A stretch of DNA of 64,000 bases, taken from assembly GCF_002167005.1 (NCBI RefSeq), contig NZ_NHTN01000008.1, positions 91,175 through 155,174 of the forward strand, written 5' to 3'. The stretch comes from Indiicoccus explosivorum. Lineage in GTDB: Bacteria > Bacillota > Bacilli > Bacillales_A > Planococcaceae. The position numbers were made by a program, and so were the translations under genes. This document shows, in pieces, positions 1 to 11,061 of the stretch. The notes under the pieces were generated by a model. That model saw only the letters and a list, made by a program, of their open reading frames with translations, searched no databases and had not been told where the DNA came from. The number at the start of each line of letters is the position of its first letter. Position 1 is the first letter of the stretch.

Positions 1-17
1 GTCAGGAGGTCAATCTA

Positions 18-575
18 ATGCCACAAGCGATTCTGAAACAGTCAAAAGAAAAAATGGCGAAAGCGATCCAGGCGTTTTCACGCGAACTTGCCACCATCCG
101 CGCCGGCCGCGCCAGTGCATCTCTCCTTGATAAAATCACGGTCGACTATTACGGTGCGCCGACTCCAATCAATCAGCTGGCGGGCATTTCCACGCCTGAA
201 GCCCGTCTCTTGGTCATCTCGCCTTACGATAAGTCCGTTACCGGGGACATCGAAAAAGCGATCCTGAAGTCGGACATTGGCCTGTCGCCTTCGACGGATG
301 GGACAGTTATCCGGCTGGCAGTTCCGGCGCTGACAGAAGAGCGCCGCAAAGAATTGGTGAAGCTCGTGAAAAAGGAAGCGGAAGATGCGAAAGTGGCCAT
401 CCGCAATATCCGCCGCGATTCGAATGATGATCTGAAGAAACTGGAAAAAAAGGGTGAAATCACTGAAGATGATCTTCGCGGCTACTCGGATGATATTCAG
501 GAGCTGACGAACTCCAGCATCGCGGAAATCGACTCGCTTGCACAGGAAAAAGAAAAAGAGGTCATGGAAGTCTGA
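18..575 (+). CDS. frr: Ribosome recycling factor
   Basis: This protein of 185 residues is full length for RRF, which works with EF-G to split post-termination ribosomes in the cytoplasm. The conserved N-terminal segment [12 protein letters not shown] (about residues 27-38) and the basic segment [18 protein letters not shown] (about residues 128-145), which lies in the helical domain that contacts 23S rRNA, are both present. A strong ribosome binding site, AGGAGG, at 4-9 sits 8 bases before the ATG. The gene opens the window; in Bacillales pyrH normally lies immediately upstream. A hairpin with a T-run follows, so frr probably ends its transcript before uppS. Confidence 0.97.
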   Translation: MPQAILKQSKEKMAKAIQAFSRELATIRAGRASASLLDKITVDYYGAPTPINQLAGISTPEARLLVISPYDKSVTGDIEKAILKSDIGLSPSTDGTVIRLAVPALTEERRKELVKLVKKEAEDAKVAIRNIRRDSNDDLKKLEKKGEITEDDLRGYSDDIQELTNSSIAEIDSLAQEKEKEVMEV

Positions 576-595
576 GTGAACTTCTGCCGGACCGG

Positions 596-625
596 GACGT
601 CCTGTTTTCAGGGCGTCTTTTTTGT
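596..625 (+). terminator. Rho-independent terminator after frr
   Basis: Arms GACGTCCTG (596-604) and CAGGGCGTC (609-617) pair with one G-U, followed by six T residues. It closes the frr transcript. Confidence 0.85.
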
Positions 626-671
626 TTCAGCAAAGAGGATGCGAAAACGCCAAGCATAGGCTCCTGTTTTT

Positions 672-680
672 TGTTATGAT
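672..680 (+). promoter_or_regulatory. Possible extended -10 promoter for uppS
   Basis: TGTTATGAT is an extended -10 motif 44 bases before the uppS start and downstream of the frr terminator. No convincing -35 is seen, so confidence is low. Confidence 0.35.
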
Positions 681-723
681 TAACAGTAGACTTGCTGAAG
701 AGCACGTAACGGAGGAAAAAAGG

Positions 724-1509
724 ATGTTCGATAAATTGCTGAAGCGAAAAGAGCCTCCGGCGGATGCCGGCAGGCTGTCTGCAATTCTTGAAGAAGAGGT
801 GCCGGCGCACATCGCGATCATCATGGACGGCAATGGCCGTTGGGCGAAGATGCGCGGACTTCCGAGAATCGCCGGCCATCATGAAGGCATGAAGACTGTC
901 CGGAAAATCACCCGTCTGGCCAATCAGCTGGGAGTGGAAGTGCTGACGCTTTATGCGTTCTCCACTGAAAACTGGAAGCGGCCGAAGACCGAAGTGGATT
1001 TTCTGATGCGCCTCCCTGAAGAGTTCCTGTCATCGTATTTGCCGGAACTCGTCGAAGAGAACGTCCGGGTCACCATGATGGGCAGTGAGGACAGCCTTCC
1101 TCCGCACACCAGGAACGCGGTGCGGAAGGCGATTGATGAGACGCAGGACAACACGGGTCTCGTGCTGAACTTCGCTTTGAACTATGGGAGCCGGGCGGAG
1201 ATCACGGATGCGGTCAGGGAGCTCGCCGTCCGGGTGGCTTCGGGTGAACTTACGCCTGCCGATATAACCGAAGACCATATCTCGGATGGACTGATGACCC
1301 ACTCACTGCCCGAACCCGACCTCCTCATCCGGACGAGCGGTGAAGAGAGGCTCAGCAATTTCATGCTGTGGCAGCTTGCTTACACAGAGTTTTGGTTCAC
1401 GAAAACACTGTGGCCGGATTTCAGCAGCGACTGCCTGATGGATGCGGTGGAAGACTACCAAAGACGCAGCAGACGATATGGCGGACTGAAAGGAGACGGC
1501 ATGACATGA
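724..1509 (+). CDS. uppS: Undecaprenyl diphosphate synthase
   Basis: A cis-prenyltransferase that condenses eight isopentenyl diphosphates onto farnesyl diphosphate to make the C55 lipid carrier for cell-wall synthesis. The start is placed at ATG 724 (261 residues) because it follows AACGGAGGAAA with good spacing; a longer reading frame upstream runs through the promoter region and is not conserved. The catalytic aspartate is in IIMDGNGRWA (Asp35), and the C-terminal signature RTSGEERLSNFMLWQ is intact. The stop overlaps the cdsA start (ATGA-type overlap), which points to translational coupling of two membrane-lipid enzymes. Confidence 0.96.
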   Translation: MFDKLLKRKEPPADAGRLSAILEEEVPAHIAIIMDGNGRWAKMRGLPRIAGHHEGMKTVRKITRLANQLGVEVLTLYAFSTENWKRPKTEVDFLMRLPEEFLSSYLPELVEENVRVTMMGSEDSLPPHTRNAVRKAIDETQDNTGLVLNFALNYGSRAEITDAVRELAVRVASGELTPADITEDHISDGLMTHSLPEPDLLIRTSGEERLSNFMLWQLAYTEFWFTKTLWPDFSSDCLMDAVEDYQRRSRRYGGLKGDGMT

Positions 1510-2297
1510 AACAGCGGATCATCACCGGCCTGATTGCGGCCGGTCTCTTCATTCCATTCGTCCTGATCGGAGGCCTGCCTTTCACCCTGCTGGTCTATGC
1601 ACTGGCAGCCGTCGCTCTCCACGAACTGCTCCGGATGAAGGGCCAGTACCTGCTCAGCATCAGCGGCCTCATTTCAATGGCGATGATGTTCATGCTCCTG
1701 GTGCCTTCACATTGGACGGAAGTCCTGTACGAATATTCCGAGTATCAGAAGATCGACTTCGCTTTTTTCGCGGTCCTGCTGCTCCTGATACATACGGTGG
1801 TCGTAAAAAACACCTTCACTTTCGAGGATGCAGCCTTGTCCATACTGGGGACACTGTACATCGGAATCGGTTTCTTTTATTTTATTGAGACCCGCAATGC
1901 CGGTCTTGAATACGTTGTCTATGCCCTCCTCGTTGTCTGGTCGACCGATTCTGGCGCTTATTTCACCGGAAGGAAAATCGGCAAGCGGAAACTGTGGCCG
2001 GAAATCTCGCCGAATAAAACCATCGAAGGCTTCATCGGAGGCATTGCGTGGGCGGTCGCAGTTGCCCTCCTCCTGCACGCAATCGTGGATCTGGACAAAC
2101 CGGTGCTGATCATCATCGGCGTCACCATCGCGGCGGCCGTGTTCGGGCAGCTGGGAGATCTTGTCGAATCCGCCCTCAAGCGCCATTTCGGCGTAAAGGA
2201 TTCCGGCACCATTTTGCCGGGTCACGGAGGGATGCTGGATCGGTTCGACAGTCTTCTTTTCGTTCTCCCGCTGCTGCATTTCCTACACTTCCTATAA
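1506..2297 (+). CDS. cdsA: Phosphatidate cytidylyltransferase (CDP-diglyceride synthase)
   Basis: An integral membrane enzyme that makes CDP-diacylglycerol from phosphatidate and CTP, the branch point to phosphatidylglycerol (see pgsA in this window). The 263-residue protein is mostly hydrophobic helices. It ends with the family signature starting at residue 222: SALKR, then KDSG, then PGHGGMLDRFD. The start at 1506 overlaps the uppS stop by four bases; the longer upstream frame lies wholly inside uppS and is discarded. dxr follows after 16 bases, so uppS-cdsA-dxr probably form one transcript. Confidence 0.96.
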   Translation: MKQRIITGLIAAGLFIPFVLIGGLPFTLLVYALAAVALHELLRMKGQYLLSISGLISMAMMFMLLVPSHWTEVLYEYSEYQKIDFAFFAVLLLLIHTVVVKNTFTFEDAALSILGTLYIGIGFFYFIETRNAGLEYVVYALLVVWSTDSGAYFTGRKIGKRKLWPEISPNKTIEGFIGGIAWAVAVALLLHAIVDLDKPVLIIIGVTIAAAVFGQLGDLVESALKRHFGVKDSGTILPGHGGMLDRFDSLLFVLPLLHFLHFL

Positions 2298-2313
2298 GAA
2301 AGGATGAGCACAG

Positions 2314-3459
2314 TTGACGCAAGATATAATCCTTCTGGGCGCCACGGGTTCGATCGGCCTCCAGACGGCGGATGTCATCCGCGAGCATAGCGGCCGGTTC
2401 AGGCTCGCCGGCTTCTCGGCCGGACGGAACATCCTGGAAACTAAAAAACTGATTGAAGAATTCTCCCCGGACGCAGTCTGTGTCCTCGAGGAAAAAGATG
2501 CAGCCGATCTCCGCGCGCAGTATCCCGGAACCGAGTTCCTGTCCGGTGACAGCGGCATTCTCGAACTGGCGGTACGGGATGCGGATGTCCTGGTCAGTGC
2601 CGTGATCGGAAGCGTCGGTCTCGAGCCGACACTTGCCGCTGTCAGGCTCGGCCGCAAAGTTGCATTGGCGAATAAAGAAACGCTTGTGACCGCCGGGCAC
2701 TTGATCATGGAGGCTGCCCAAAAAAGCGGAGCCCGGATCCTGCCAGTCGACAGCGAGCATTCCGCCCTTTACCAGGCACTGAATGGTGAAAAACGGGAAC
2801 AGGCAAGCCGGCTCATCCTGACAGCGTCCGGGGGCAGTTTCCGTGACCGGAAACGGCATGAATTGGAAGGCGTCACAGTCGAGGACGCCCTCAACCACCC
2901 CAACTGGTCGATGGGCGCGAAAATCACCATCGATTCCGCCACCATGGCCAACAAAGGCCTCGAAGTCATCGAAGCCCATGTCCTGTTCGGCTTCGATTAC
3001 GATGATATCGATGTTCTCCTGCACAGGGAAAGTATTATCCATTCCATGGTGGAATTCGTGGATACGAGTGTCATGGCACAGCTCGGGACTCCGGATATGC
3101 GGGTGCCCATCCAGTATGCTCTCACTTTTCCGGATCGCCTGGACCGCCGGGAAGCGAAGCGGCTGAATCTTGCAGAGATCGGCAAGCTGCACTTCCAGGA
3201 AATGGACTTCGACCGGTACCGCGCATTAAAGCTCGCTTATGACGCCGGCCGCGTCGGGGGAACCATGCCGACGGTATTCAATGCGGCCAACGAAGAAGCG
3301 GTCGCCCAGTTCCTGAAAGGCGGAATCAGCTTCCTGGAGATCGAGGAATTGATCGAGAAAGCGATGACAGCTCACAATCCGAATTCAAAACCGGTGCTGG
3401 AAGAGATTTTGGAAGTTGACGCAAATACAAGAAAATCCGTCCGGAACATGCTAAAATAG
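2314..3459 (+). CDS. dxr: 1-deoxy-D-xylulose 5-phosphate reductoisomerase
   Basis: Second enzyme of the MEP isoprenoid pathway: it converts DXP to MEP with NADPH and a divalent metal. It supplies the C5 units used by UppS upstream. The protein is 381 residues. The Rossmann motif GATGSIG is at residues 9-15, and the metal and substrate residues appear in DSEHSAL and in [15 protein letters not shown]. The start is a TTG; the nearby ATG at 2304 is in another frame, and only the TTG gives the conserved N-terminus ([10 protein letters not shown]) after the site GAAAGGATG. Confidence 0.95.
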   Translation: MTQDIILLGATGSIGLQTADVIREHSGRFRLAGFSAGRNILETKKLIEEFSPDAVCVLEEKDAADLRAQYPGTEFLSGDSGILELAVRDADVLVSAVIGSVGLEPTLAAVRLGRKVALANKETLVTAGHLIMEAAQKSGARILPVDSEHSALYQALNGEKREQASRLILTASGGSFRDRKRHELEGVTVEDALNHPNWSMGAKITIDSATMANKGLEVIEAHVLFGFDYDDIDVLLHRESIIHSMVEFVDTSVMAQLGTPDMRVPIQYALTFPDRLDRREAKRLNLAEIGKLHFQEMDFDRYRALKLAYDAGRVGGTMPTVFNAANEEAVAQFLKGGISFLEIEELIEKAMTAHNPNSKPVLEEILEVDANTRKSVRNMLK

Positions 3460-3500
3460 CTTAAGGTTCAAACCGATTACGGTTAAAGGATGGGTTCAGC

Positions 3501-4760
3501 ATGGAGACAGTCATCGCGTTCGCGCTGATTTTCGGTTCACTCGTGTTTTTCCACGAATTGGGCCATTTTATTTTTGCAAAACGTGCCGGGATTCTTGTCC
3601 GTGAATTCGCGATCGGGTTCGGTCCGAAGATCCTGGGCATCATGAAAGGTGAAACCTTATACACGATCCGGCTGCTGCCATTCGGCGGGTATGTCCGCAT
3701 GGCCGGTGAGGATTTTGATACGGTCCGGCTTCAGCCCGGACACCGTGTCGGCCTGCTGTTGAATGAAGACGGGGAAGCCGAACGGGTGATTTTGAATCAG
3801 AAAAAGGAGTATCCGGATGTCCTGCTGATGGAAGTGGAAGAAGCGGACCTGGAGAAAGAATTGTTCGTCCGCGGATACGATGAAGATGAGCGGATGATTT
3901 CAGTGAAGATCGCCCGGAACGCTGTCATTGAGGAAAACGGAGCAGAGACGCAGCTGGCGCCTTATGACCGACAGTTCGGTTCCAAGTCAGTGGCACAGCG
4001 GTTCATGACTATCTTCGCCGGACCTTTCTTCAATTTCATTCTCGCTTTTTTGATTTTTACGGCGCTTGGCCTGTTTCAGGGCGTGCCGACGTACGAACCG
4101 ATTATTTCGGAAGTGACGGAAGAGAGCCCGGCGGAAGCAGCCGGACTCGAAGACGGCGATCTTGTCGTTGAAATCGGCAGCGAAGAGATCGCCAGCTGGC
4201 AGGATCTTGTCGGGGTAGTTCAGGCGAATCCAGGGAATCCGCTCGAATTCACCGTCGTCCGCGATGGTGAGGAAGTCGACCTGACCATCACGCCGGAACT
4301 TGCCGAGAATGCGCCGGGAGAAACCGGTGTTATCGGCGTCATGTATAAGAGCCCTGTCGAAAAAGACATTCTCGGATCAGTCGTGTACGGTGCTGAGCAG
4401 ACGGTTTTCTGGTTTAAGGAAATTCTGCGGCTCCTCGGCATGCTGGTGACCGGTCAATTCACGATCGATGCCCTTTCCGGACCGGTCGGGATTTATAAAA
4501 CCACCGAAGAAGTGGTGCAGTATGGCATTTTCACACTGATGACTTGGGGCGGCATGCTCAGCATCAATCTCGGCATCATGAATCTGCTGCCGCTCCCGGC
4601 ACTTGATGGGGGAAGGCTTGTTTTCTTCATCATCGAGGCGCTCCGCGGAAAACCGGTGGACCGGCAGAAGGAAGGCATGGTCCACTTTGTCGGCATCATG
4701 CTGCTGATGCTGTTGATGATCATTGTGACATGGAACGACATCCAGCGATTCTTTTTCTGA
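3501..4760 (+). CDS. rseP: Site-2 (RseP/RasP) intramembrane zinc metalloprotease
   Basis: A membrane protease of the S2P family that clips anti-sigma factors and signal-peptide remnants inside the bilayer. The zinc motif HELGH is at residues 18-22 in the first membrane helix, a PDZ domain spans about residues 185-265, and the third zinc ligand lies in LDG (368-370) within NLLPLPALDGG. It ends with another membrane helix. At 419 residues it matches the B. subtilis RasP size. The position dxr-rseP-proS-polC is standard for Bacillales. Confidence 0.95.
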   Translation: METVIAFALIFGSLVFFHELGHFIFAKRAGILVREFAIGFGPKILGIMKGETLYTIRLLPFGGYVRMAGEDFDTVRLQPGHRVGLLLNEDGEAERVILNQKKEYPDVLLMEVEEADLEKELFVRGYDEDERMISVKIARNAVIEENGAETQLAPYDRQFGSKSVAQRFMTIFAGPFFNFILAFLIFTALGLFQGVPTYEPIISEVTEESPAEAAGLEDGDLVVEIGSEEIASWQDLVGVVQANPGNPLEFTVVRDGEEVDLTITPELAENAPGETGVIGVMYKSPVEKDILGSVVYGAEQTVFWFKEILRLLGMLVTGQFTIDALSGPVGIYKTTEEVVQYGIFTLMTWGGMLSINLGIMNLLPLPALDGGRLVFFIIEALRGKPVDRQKEGMVHFVGIMLLMLLMIIVTWNDIQRFFF

Positions 4761-4786
4761 CGCGGCAGATGTTGTTCCAGGAACCG

Positions 4787-4816
4787 GCGCAGCGCCAAAG
4801 GGCGCCTGCGCTTTTC
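4787..4816 (+). terminator. Probable terminator after rseP
   Basis: GGCGCAGCGCC (4786-4796) pairs with GGCGCCTGCGC (4801-4811) with one bulged base, followed by a short TTTT. The short T-run makes it a moderate call. Confidence 0.55.
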
Positions 4817-4849
4817 CATATTAATTACTAGTCGATTGAGGTGCGTGAC

Positions 4850-6553
4850 ATGAGGCAGACACAGACATTCATTCCGACGCTCAGGGAAGTCCCTGCAGAC
4901 GCGGACGTTAAATCACATCAGATGCTGCTGAGGGCCGGCTTCATCCGTCAGAACACGAGCGGGGTTTATTCCTTTCTGCCGCTCGGCAAACGGGTCCTTC
5001 AGAAAGTCGAGGAAGTGATCCGGGAAGAGATGCAGGCGGCCGGCAGCGTGGAAGTGTCCCTGCCGGCACTGCAGCAGGCGGAGCTGTGGCAGGAGACCGG
5101 CCGCTGGTATTCATACGGGCCGGAACTGATGAGGCTGAAGGACCGCCATGACCGGGAGTTCGCTCTTGGCGCGACACACGAGGAAGTCATTACCTCCCTT
5201 CTTCGGGATGAGATCAAATCCTATAAAAAGCTTCCGCTGAATTTATATCAGATCCAGAGCAAATTCCGGGACGAGAAGCGGCCGAGGTTCGGCCTTCTTC
5301 GCGGCCGGGAGTTCCTGATGAAAGACGCTTATTCATTCCATGCCACAAAAGAGAGCCTGGATGAGACGTATGAGAAGATGCGGCAGGCGTATACGAACAT
5401 CTTTACACGGCTCGGCCTTAATTTCCGGGCAGTCATCGCGGATTCCGGAGCGATCGGCGGGAAAGACAACCATGAATTCATGGTGCTGTCCGACATCGGG
5501 GAAGACACAATCGCCTATTCGGATTCATCCCAGTACGCCGCCAACATTGAAATGGCTGAAGTGGATGCGGCTTATGAGCGGTCGGATGAAGCGCTGAAAC
5601 CGCTTAGGAAAGCAGATACCCCGGATCAGAAGACGATCCGGGAAGTCGCCGGACATCTCGGGGTGGAACCGGAACGGTGCATCAAGACGCTGGTGTTCAA
5701 AACCGGGGACGGATTCGTTTTGGTTCTGGCCAGAGGCGATCACGACATCAATGAAATCAAAGTGAAGCACGTGACCGGCGCTAAAAACGCCGAGCTGGCG
5801 GATGCGGAAGAAGTCCGTCAGCTGCTGTCCGCCGGCATCGGTTCGGTCGGGCCGGTCAAACTGCCACAAGGTCTGAAGGTGTATGCCGATCATGCCGTAC
5901 GGTATATCGTCAACGGTGTTGCCGGCGCGAACGAAGACGGCCGTCATTATATCAACGTGAACCCGGACCGGGATTTCTCGGTGGATGAATACGCTGACCT
6001 CCGGTTCATCCGGGAAGGTGATCCTTCTCCGGATGGCAATGGGACGATCGTTTTCGCGAAAGGGATTGAAGTCGGCCACGTCTTCAAGCTCGGAACGACA
6101 TACAGCGAGCCGATGGACGGCACGTTCCTGAACGACCAAGGGCGGGCGGAGCCGTATATTATGGGGTGCTATGGAATCGGTGTATCGCGGGTGATGGCCG
6201 CCGTGGCTGAACAGTTCCAGGATGATGGAGGATTTTTATGGCCGCCGGCAATAGCGCCGTACACAGTGCATCTCGTGCCGGTGAACATGAAGGATGAGGC
6301 ACAGCGGGAACTGGCTGAAGAACTGTATAAGCTGCTGAAAGATTATCGCTATGAGGTTCTTCTGGATGATCGGCCTGAACGTGCAGGCGTGAAATTCGCG
6401 GACGCCGATCTTCTCGGCATTCCGGTCCGCGTCACGATCGGTAAGCGCGCACCCGAAGGAATATTGGAAGTTAAAAACCGCCGGACCGGCGAGACGTTCG
6501 AATGTCAGCGGGAAGAACTGCAGGACCGCATTCAGCAGCTCCTGTCCAGATAG
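4850..6553 (+). CDS. proS: Prolyl-tRNA synthetase, bacterial type
   Basis: A class II aminoacyl-tRNA synthetase that charges tRNA-Pro, 567 residues. The start is ATG 4850 ([18 protein letters not shown]), matching B. subtilis ProS; GAGGTG at 4838-4843 is its binding site, and the upstream in-frame GTG at 4841 overlaps that site. The N-terminal catalytic core is followed by the YbaK-like editing insertion (about residues 225-390, hydrolyses mischarged Ala-tRNA-Pro) and a C-terminal anticodon-binding domain. No T-box leader is visible in the 90 bases upstream. Confidence 0.96.
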   Translation: MRQTQTFIPTLREVPADADVKSHQMLLRAGFIRQNTSGVYSFLPLGKRVLQKVEEVIREEMQAAGSVEVSLPALQQAELWQETGRWYSYGPELMRLKDRHDREFALGATHEEVITSLLRDEIKSYKKLPLNLYQIQSKFRDEKRPRFGLLRGREFLMKDAYSFHATKESLDETYEKMRQAYTNIFTRLGLNFRAVIADSGAIGGKDNHEFMVLSDIGEDTIAYSDSSQYAANIEMAEVDAAYERSDEALKPLRKADTPDQKTIREVAGHLGVEPERCIKTLVFKTGDGFVLVLARGDHDINEIKVKHVTGAKNAELADAEEVRQLLSAGIGSVGPVKLPQGLKVYADHAVRYIVNGVAGANEDGRHYINVNPDRDFSVDEYADLRFIREGDPSPDGNGTIVFAKGIEVGHVFKLGTTYSEPMDGTFLNDQGRAEPYIMGCYGIGVSRVMAAVAEQFQDDGGFLWPPAIAPYTVHLVPVNMKDEAQRELAEELYKLLKDYRYEVLLDDRPERAGVKFADADLLGIPVRVTIGKRAPEGILEVKNRRTGETFECQREELQDRIQQLLSR

Positions 6554-6562
6554 CGGCTGCAG

Positions 6563-6595
6563 AAAGGAAAGTACGACCGGTACTTTCCTTTCTTT
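6563..6595 (+). terminator. Rho-independent terminator after proS
   Basis: A perfect 12-bp stem, AAAGGAAAGTAC (6563-6574) with GTACTTTCCTTT (6580-6591), loop GACCG, followed by a T-rich tail. Confidence 0.85.
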
Positions 6596-6627
6596 GTCCA
6601 TTTTTTCAGGAATAATGGGGGAGAGAT

Positions 6628-9600
6628 ATGACGATACAGAACGAGGCGGCAGCACGGTTCCGGACGCTGCTGCACCATTTGGATATGACGGACGATGCCT
6701 ACATGCCATATTTTGAGAAGGCCGAACTGCAGCGGATGACCGTCCACAAGCGGGACCGGCAATGGAAGTTTCTTGTCCGGCTGGAAAAACCGCTGCCGAT
6801 CGACCTGTACAGGAAACTCAGATCGAGAATGCGTGAAGTGTTTGCCCCGGTAGCTGAAATCCAATTGCACATCGAAACAGCCGATGAAGAATTCGATCCT
6901 GTGCTTCTGACGGACTATTACCTTGAAGTGGTGGAAGAACTACAGGACATGGCTCCCCCTCTCAGGGAACGGCTGACCGGCCAGCGACCGGTTTTCAGCG
7001 GACGGAAGATGCAGCTTGTCTGCCGGCACGAGCACGAAATGCTGTCGCTGCGTGCGAAGTACAGCGAAAAGCTTTCTCAGCTCTTCGGGCAGTTCGGTCT
7101 GCCGTCCGTGCAGGTGGAATTCCAACTGTCTGAAGAACCCGATGACGGTTCGCGGGAAGCGTTTCTCGAAGAACGCAGGGCGGAAGAGGAAGAAATGGCG
7201 AGGAAAGCGCTGGCGGATATCCAGAAACGGGAGCAGGAGCGGCAAAAAGACGATGGGCCGGCAGGGCCTTTCCAGCTCGGGATTCCGATTAAAGCGGAAG
7301 AGCCGATCACTGAAATTAAACTGATTCAGGACGAAGAGCGCCGGGTGACCGTGGAAGGCTATGTTTTCGATGCCGAAGTCCGCGAACTCCGTAGCGGCCG
7401 GTCCCTCCTGACCGTCAAAATTACAGATTACACGGATTCCATTCTCGTCAAAATGTTCTCAAGAGATAAAGAAGACGCAGAGTTGATGGCGAAAGCGAAA
7501 AAAGGGATGTGGATCCGGGCCCGCGGCTCGATTCAGACGGATACATTCGTGCGGGATCTCGTCATGATGGCCCAGGATATGACGGAAGTGAAAAAGGAAA
7601 TCCGGAAAGACACAGCGGCTGAAAAACGGGTGGAATTGCATACGCATACCCCGATGAGCCAGATGGATGCCATTTCTTCTGTCGATGCCCTTGTCGCCCG
7701 GGCTGCGGCCTGGGGACACCCGGCGATCGCGATCACCGACCACGCCGGCGTCCAGTCTTTCCCGGAAGCATATGCTGCCGGACAGAAGCATGGTGTGGAT
7801 ATCATCTACGGACTTGAAGCGAATCTTGTCAACGACGGAGTGCCGATCGCTTACGAAGAACGTCACGTCCTGCTGGAAGAACAGACTTTTGTTGTGTTCG
7901 ACGTCGAGACGACCGGTCTGTCCGCGGCGTACGATACCATTATCGAATTGGCGGCAGTCAAAATAAAAGGCGGCAACATCGTTGATAAATTCGAGAGTTT
8001 CGCGAACCCGCACCACCCGCTGTCCGCAACGACCACCGACTTGACGGGCATCACGGATGACATGGTGAAGGACGCACCGGAAGTCGAGGAAGTCATCCGG
8101 AAGTATCATGAGTGGGCCGGGGACCATATCATGGTCGCCCACAATGCTTCTTTTGATATGGGGTTCCTTTATCAGTCATATAAAAAATTCGGCATCGACA
8201 CTGTCCATGCGACCATCGATACACTGGAACTTGCACGGATGCTGTACCCGGATATGAAAAACCACCGGCTCAATACATTGGCGAAGAAATTCAATATTGA
8301 ATTGACCCAGCATCACCGGGCGATTTATGACACGGAAGCGACCGCTTATCTCCTCGATCATTTATTGAAGGGAGCAAAAGCGAAGGAGATCCTTTATCAC
8401 GATCAGCTGAATGATTATGTCGGGACAGGGGACAGCTACAAGCGGGCGCGGCCATCCCACTGCACGCTGCTAGCGAAGGACGAAGAGGGGCTGAAGAATC
8501 TCTTCAAGCTTGTATCCGCATCCCACATCAACTACTTCTACCGGGTGCCGCGCATTCCCCGGACACTTCTTCAAAAGCATCGGAATGGCCTGCTGGTCGG
8601 TTCCGGCTGTGATAAAGGGGAAGTGTTTGAAGCGGTGATGCAGAAATCCGTCGAAGACGCTGTAAAAGCCGCAGAGTTTTATGATTACCTGGAAGTGCAT
8701 CCGAAAGCGGTCTATTCGCATTTGATCGAACTGGAGCTTGTCCGGGATGAGTGGAATCTGGAAGATATCATCCGGAAATTGGTGAAAGTCGCCGATCAGA
8801 CAGGCAAGCCGCTGGTGGCGACAGGAAACGTCCATTACTTGGACCCGACCGATGCCACATATCGGCAGATCCTGGTGGGTTCCCAAGGCGGGGCCAACCC
8901 GCTCAATCGGCATAAGCTGCCGGACGTCCATTTCCGCTCGACGGATGAAATGCTCAGTGCGTTCGATTTTCTGGGCAAGGAAAAAGCGCACGAATTGGTC
9001 GTGAACAATTCCAGGAAAGTCGCAGGGTGGATCGGGGATGTCAAGCCGATCCGTGATGAACTGTACACGCCGAAAATTGAAGGTGCGGATGATGAAATCC
9101 GTGAATTGAGTTATGGGATGGCCCGACGGCTGTACGGGGATCCGATTCCGGAACTGGTGGAAGCCCGTCTGGAGAAGGAATTGAAATCGATCATCGGGCA
9201 TGGATTCTCTGTCATTTATCTGATTTCGCATAAACTCGTGAAAAAATCGCTGGATGACGGCTACCTTGTCGGTTCCCGGGGTTCCGTCGGTTCATCATTC
9301 GTGGCGACCATGACGGAAATCACGGAAGTGAACCCGCTGCCGCCGCATTACGTCTGTCCGGAGTGCAAGAAATCCGAGTTCTTCACCGACGGCTCCATCG
9401 GCTCAGGATTCGACTTGCCGGATAAGGAGTGCCCGGATTGCAGCATCCCGTACAGAAAGGATGGGCATGATATTCCGTTCGAAACGTTCCTGGGCTTTAA
9501 AGGAGACAAAGTTCCGGATATCGACCTCAACTTCAGCGGCGAATACCAGCCGACGGCGCACAACTATACGAAAGAATTGTTCGGTGAAGATTACGTATAC

Positions 9601-10935
9601 CGTGCCGGAACAATCGGGACGGTGGCCGAGAAAACGGCATACGGTTATGTCCGCGGCTATGCGAATGACCATGACCTGACATTCCGGGGAGCGGAAATCG
9701 ACCGCCTCGTCCAAGGATGTACAGGCGTGAAGCGGAGCACCGGCCAGCATCCGGGCGGGATCATCGTCGTGCCGGATTACATGGACATTTACGATTTTTC
9801 CCCGATCCAGTTCCCGGCGGATGCGCAGGACGCGGAATGGAAGACAACGCATTTCGACTTCCATTCAATCCATGATAATCTGCTGAAACTCGACATTCTG
9901 GGACACGATGATCCGACTGCCATCCGCATGCTCCAGGACCTGTCCGGCATCGACCCGAAAACGATACCGACAGATGATCCTGAAGTGATGAAGATTTTTT
10001 CCGGAACCGAATCGCTCGGAGTCACAGAAGAACAGATCGGCTGTAAGACGGGGACGCTCGGCATCCCGGAATTCGGCACACGCTTCGTCCGGCAGATGCT
10101 GGAGGAGACGAAGCCATCGACGTTCTCCGAACTGGTCCAGATTTCCGGGTTGTCCCACGGGACGGACGTCTGGCTTTCGAACGCCCAGGAACTCATCCAG
10201 AATGGGACCTGTCAGCTGTCGGACGTCATCGGCTGCCGGGATGACATTATGGTTTACCTGATTTATCAGGGACTGGAACCTTCCGTCGCCTTCAAAATCA
10301 TGGAAGCAGTCCGGAAAGGGAAAGGCTTGACGCCGGAATTCGAAGCCGTGATGAAAGAGAACGGCGTGCCGAACTGGTATATCGAGTCCTGCAAGAAGAT
10401 CAAGTACATGTTTCCGAAGGCGCACGCCGCAGCATACGTGCTCATGGCAGTCCGCATCGCTTACTTCAAAGTCCACTTCCCGGCCCTGTATTATGCCACA
10501 TACTTCACAGTCCGGGCGGCTGATTTCGACTTGAACGTAATGGCGAAAGGATCAGGGGCGATCCGCGCGAAAGTCCAGGAAATCAATTCGAAAGGCCTGG
10601 ATGCCTCGCCGAAGGAGAAAAGCCTTTTGACTGTTCTCGAACTGTCTCTCGAAATGTGCGAGCGCGGTCTGTCTTTCCAGAAAGTGGACCTTTACCGGTC
10701 GTCAGCGGATGAGTTCGTGATCGATGGAGACAGTCTGATTCCTCCGTTCAATGCCATTCCCGGTCTCGGAACGAACGTGGCGAAACAGATTGTCGCTGCG
10801 AGAGCGGATGGGGAATTCCTGTCGAAGGAAGACCTTCAGCAGCGGGGCAGAGTCTCGAAGACGCTGATCGAGTACTTGGACGATCACGGCAGCCTCGAAG
10901 GATTGCCTGATGCCAATCAGCTGTCTCTGTTCTAA
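6628..10935 (+). CDS. polC: DNA polymerase III alpha subunit, PolC type
   Basis: The replicative polymerase of low-GC Gram-positives, 1435 residues (B. subtilis about 1437). Domain order: N-terminal region, OB fold (about 240-330), PHP domain beginning with HTHT near residue 338, an inserted DnaQ-like 3'-5' exonuclease with DVETTG at 425-430, the rest of PHP, then the polymerase palm and fingers. A zinc-binding pair CPEC (910-913) and CPDC (about 937-940) and the catalytic PDIDLNFSG segment are present. GGGGGAGAG precedes the ATG. The gene has terminators on both sides, so it is probably its own unit with some read-through. Confidence 0.98.
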   Translation: MTIQNEAAARFRTLLHHLDMTDDAYMPYFEKAELQRMTVHKRDRQWKFLVRLEKPLPIDLYRKLRSRMREVFAPVAEIQLHIETADEEFDPVLLTDYYLEVVEELQDMAPPLRERLTGQRPVFSGRKMQLVCRHEHEMLSLRAKYSEKLSQLFGQFGLPSVQVEFQLSEEPDDGSREAFLEERRAEEEEMARKALADIQKREQERQKDDGPAGPFQLGIPIKAEEPITEIKLIQDEERRVTVEGYVFDAEVRELRSGRSLLTVKITDYTDSILVKMFSRDKEDAELMAKAKKGMWIRARGSIQTDTFVRDLVMMAQDMTEVKKEIRKDTAAEKRVELHTHTPMSQMDAISSVDALVARAAAWGHPAIAITDHAGVQSFPEAYAAGQKHGVDIIYGLEANLVNDGVPIAYEERHVLLEEQTFVVFDVETTGLSAAYDTIIELAAVKIKGGNIVDKFESFANPHHPLSATTTDLTGITDDMVKDAPEVEEVIRKYHEWAGDHIMVAHNASFDMGFLYQSYKKFGIDTVHATIDTLELARMLYPDMKNHRLNTLAKKFNIELTQHHRAIYDTEATAYLLDHLLKGAKAKEILYHDQLNDYVGTGDSYKRARPSHCTLLAKDEEGLKNLFKLVSASHINYFYRVPRIPRTLLQKHRNGLLVGSGCDKGEVFEAVMQKSVEDAVKAAEFYDYLEVHPKAVYSHLIELELVRDEWNLEDIIRKLVKVADQTGKPLVATGNVHYLDPTDATYRQILVGSQGGANPLNRHKLPDVHFRSTDEMLSAFDFLGKEKAHELVVNNSRKVAGWIGDVKPIRDELYTPKIEGADDEIRELSYGMARRLYGDPIPELVEARLEKELKSIIGHGFSVIYLISHKLVKKSLDDGYLVGSRGSVGSSFVATMTEITEVNPLPPHYVCPECKKSEFFTDGSIGSGFDLPDKECPDCSIPYRKDGHDIPFETFLGFKGDKVPDIDLNFSGEYQPTAHNYTKELFGEDYVYRAGTIGTVAEKTAYGYVRGYANDHDLTFRGAEIDRLVQGCTGVKRSTGQHPGGIIVVPDYMDIYDFSPIQFPADAQDAEWKTTHFDFHSIHDNLLKLDILGHDDPTAIRMLQDLSGIDPKTIPTDDPEVMKIFSGTESLGVTEEQIGCKTGTLGIPEFGTRFVRQMLEETKPSTFSELVQISGLSHGTDVWLSNAQELIQNGTCQLSDVIGCRDDIMVYLIYQGLEPSVAFKIMEAVRKGKGLTPEFEAVMKENGVPNWYIESCKKIKYMFPKAHAAAYVLMAVRIAYFKVHFPALYYATYFTVRAADFDLNVMAKGSGAIRAKVQEINSKGLDASPKEKSLLTVLELSLEMCERGLSFQKVDLYRSSADEFVIDGDSLIPPFNAIPGLGTNVAKQIVAARADGEFLSKEDLQQRGRVSKTLIEYLDDHGSLEGLPDANQLSLF

Positions 10936-10939
10936 TAAG

Positions 10940-10968
10940 TTGCTATGACGGTTCTCATATGTTATGAT
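10940..10968 (+). promoter_or_regulatory. Sigma-A promoter of the rimP-nusA-infB operon
   Basis: TTGCTA (10940-10945) and TATGAT (10963-10968) are separated by 17 bases. An 8-bp inverted repeat, ATGTTATG/CATAACAT (10959-10966 and 10972-10979), overlaps the -10. It lies just after polC and before a terminator-like hairpin and rimP. Confidence 0.6.
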
Positions 10969-10998
10969 TGCCATAACATTTGCGTTATAGCTCTGAGC

Positions 10999-11030
10999 AA
11001 AAGAGTGGGATCTCCCGCTCTTTTCTGTTT
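10999..11030 (+). terminator. Terminator/attenuator in the nusA operon leader
   Basis: AAAAGAGTGGGA (10999-11010) pairs with TCCCGCTCTTTT (11013-11024) with one G-U; the tail CTGTTTTGTT is an imperfect T-run. It lies about 25 bases downstream of the predicted start of the operon promoter and upstream of rimP. It could therefore act on the new transcript as an attenuator as well as stopping polC read-through. The interrupted U-tract is the kind that tends to need NusA. Confidence 0.7.
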
Positions 11031-11061
11031 TGTTATGGCAAAAAATTGACAGGAGGAAGGT

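Noticed and set aside
2176..3192. 338-codon minus-strand frame opposite dxr
   Set aside because: It is antisense to a complete conserved gene and resembles no protein.
4841..4849. GTG 4841 as the proS start
   Set aside because: It lies within the ribosome binding site used by ATG 4850, and the conserved N-terminus starts at 4850.
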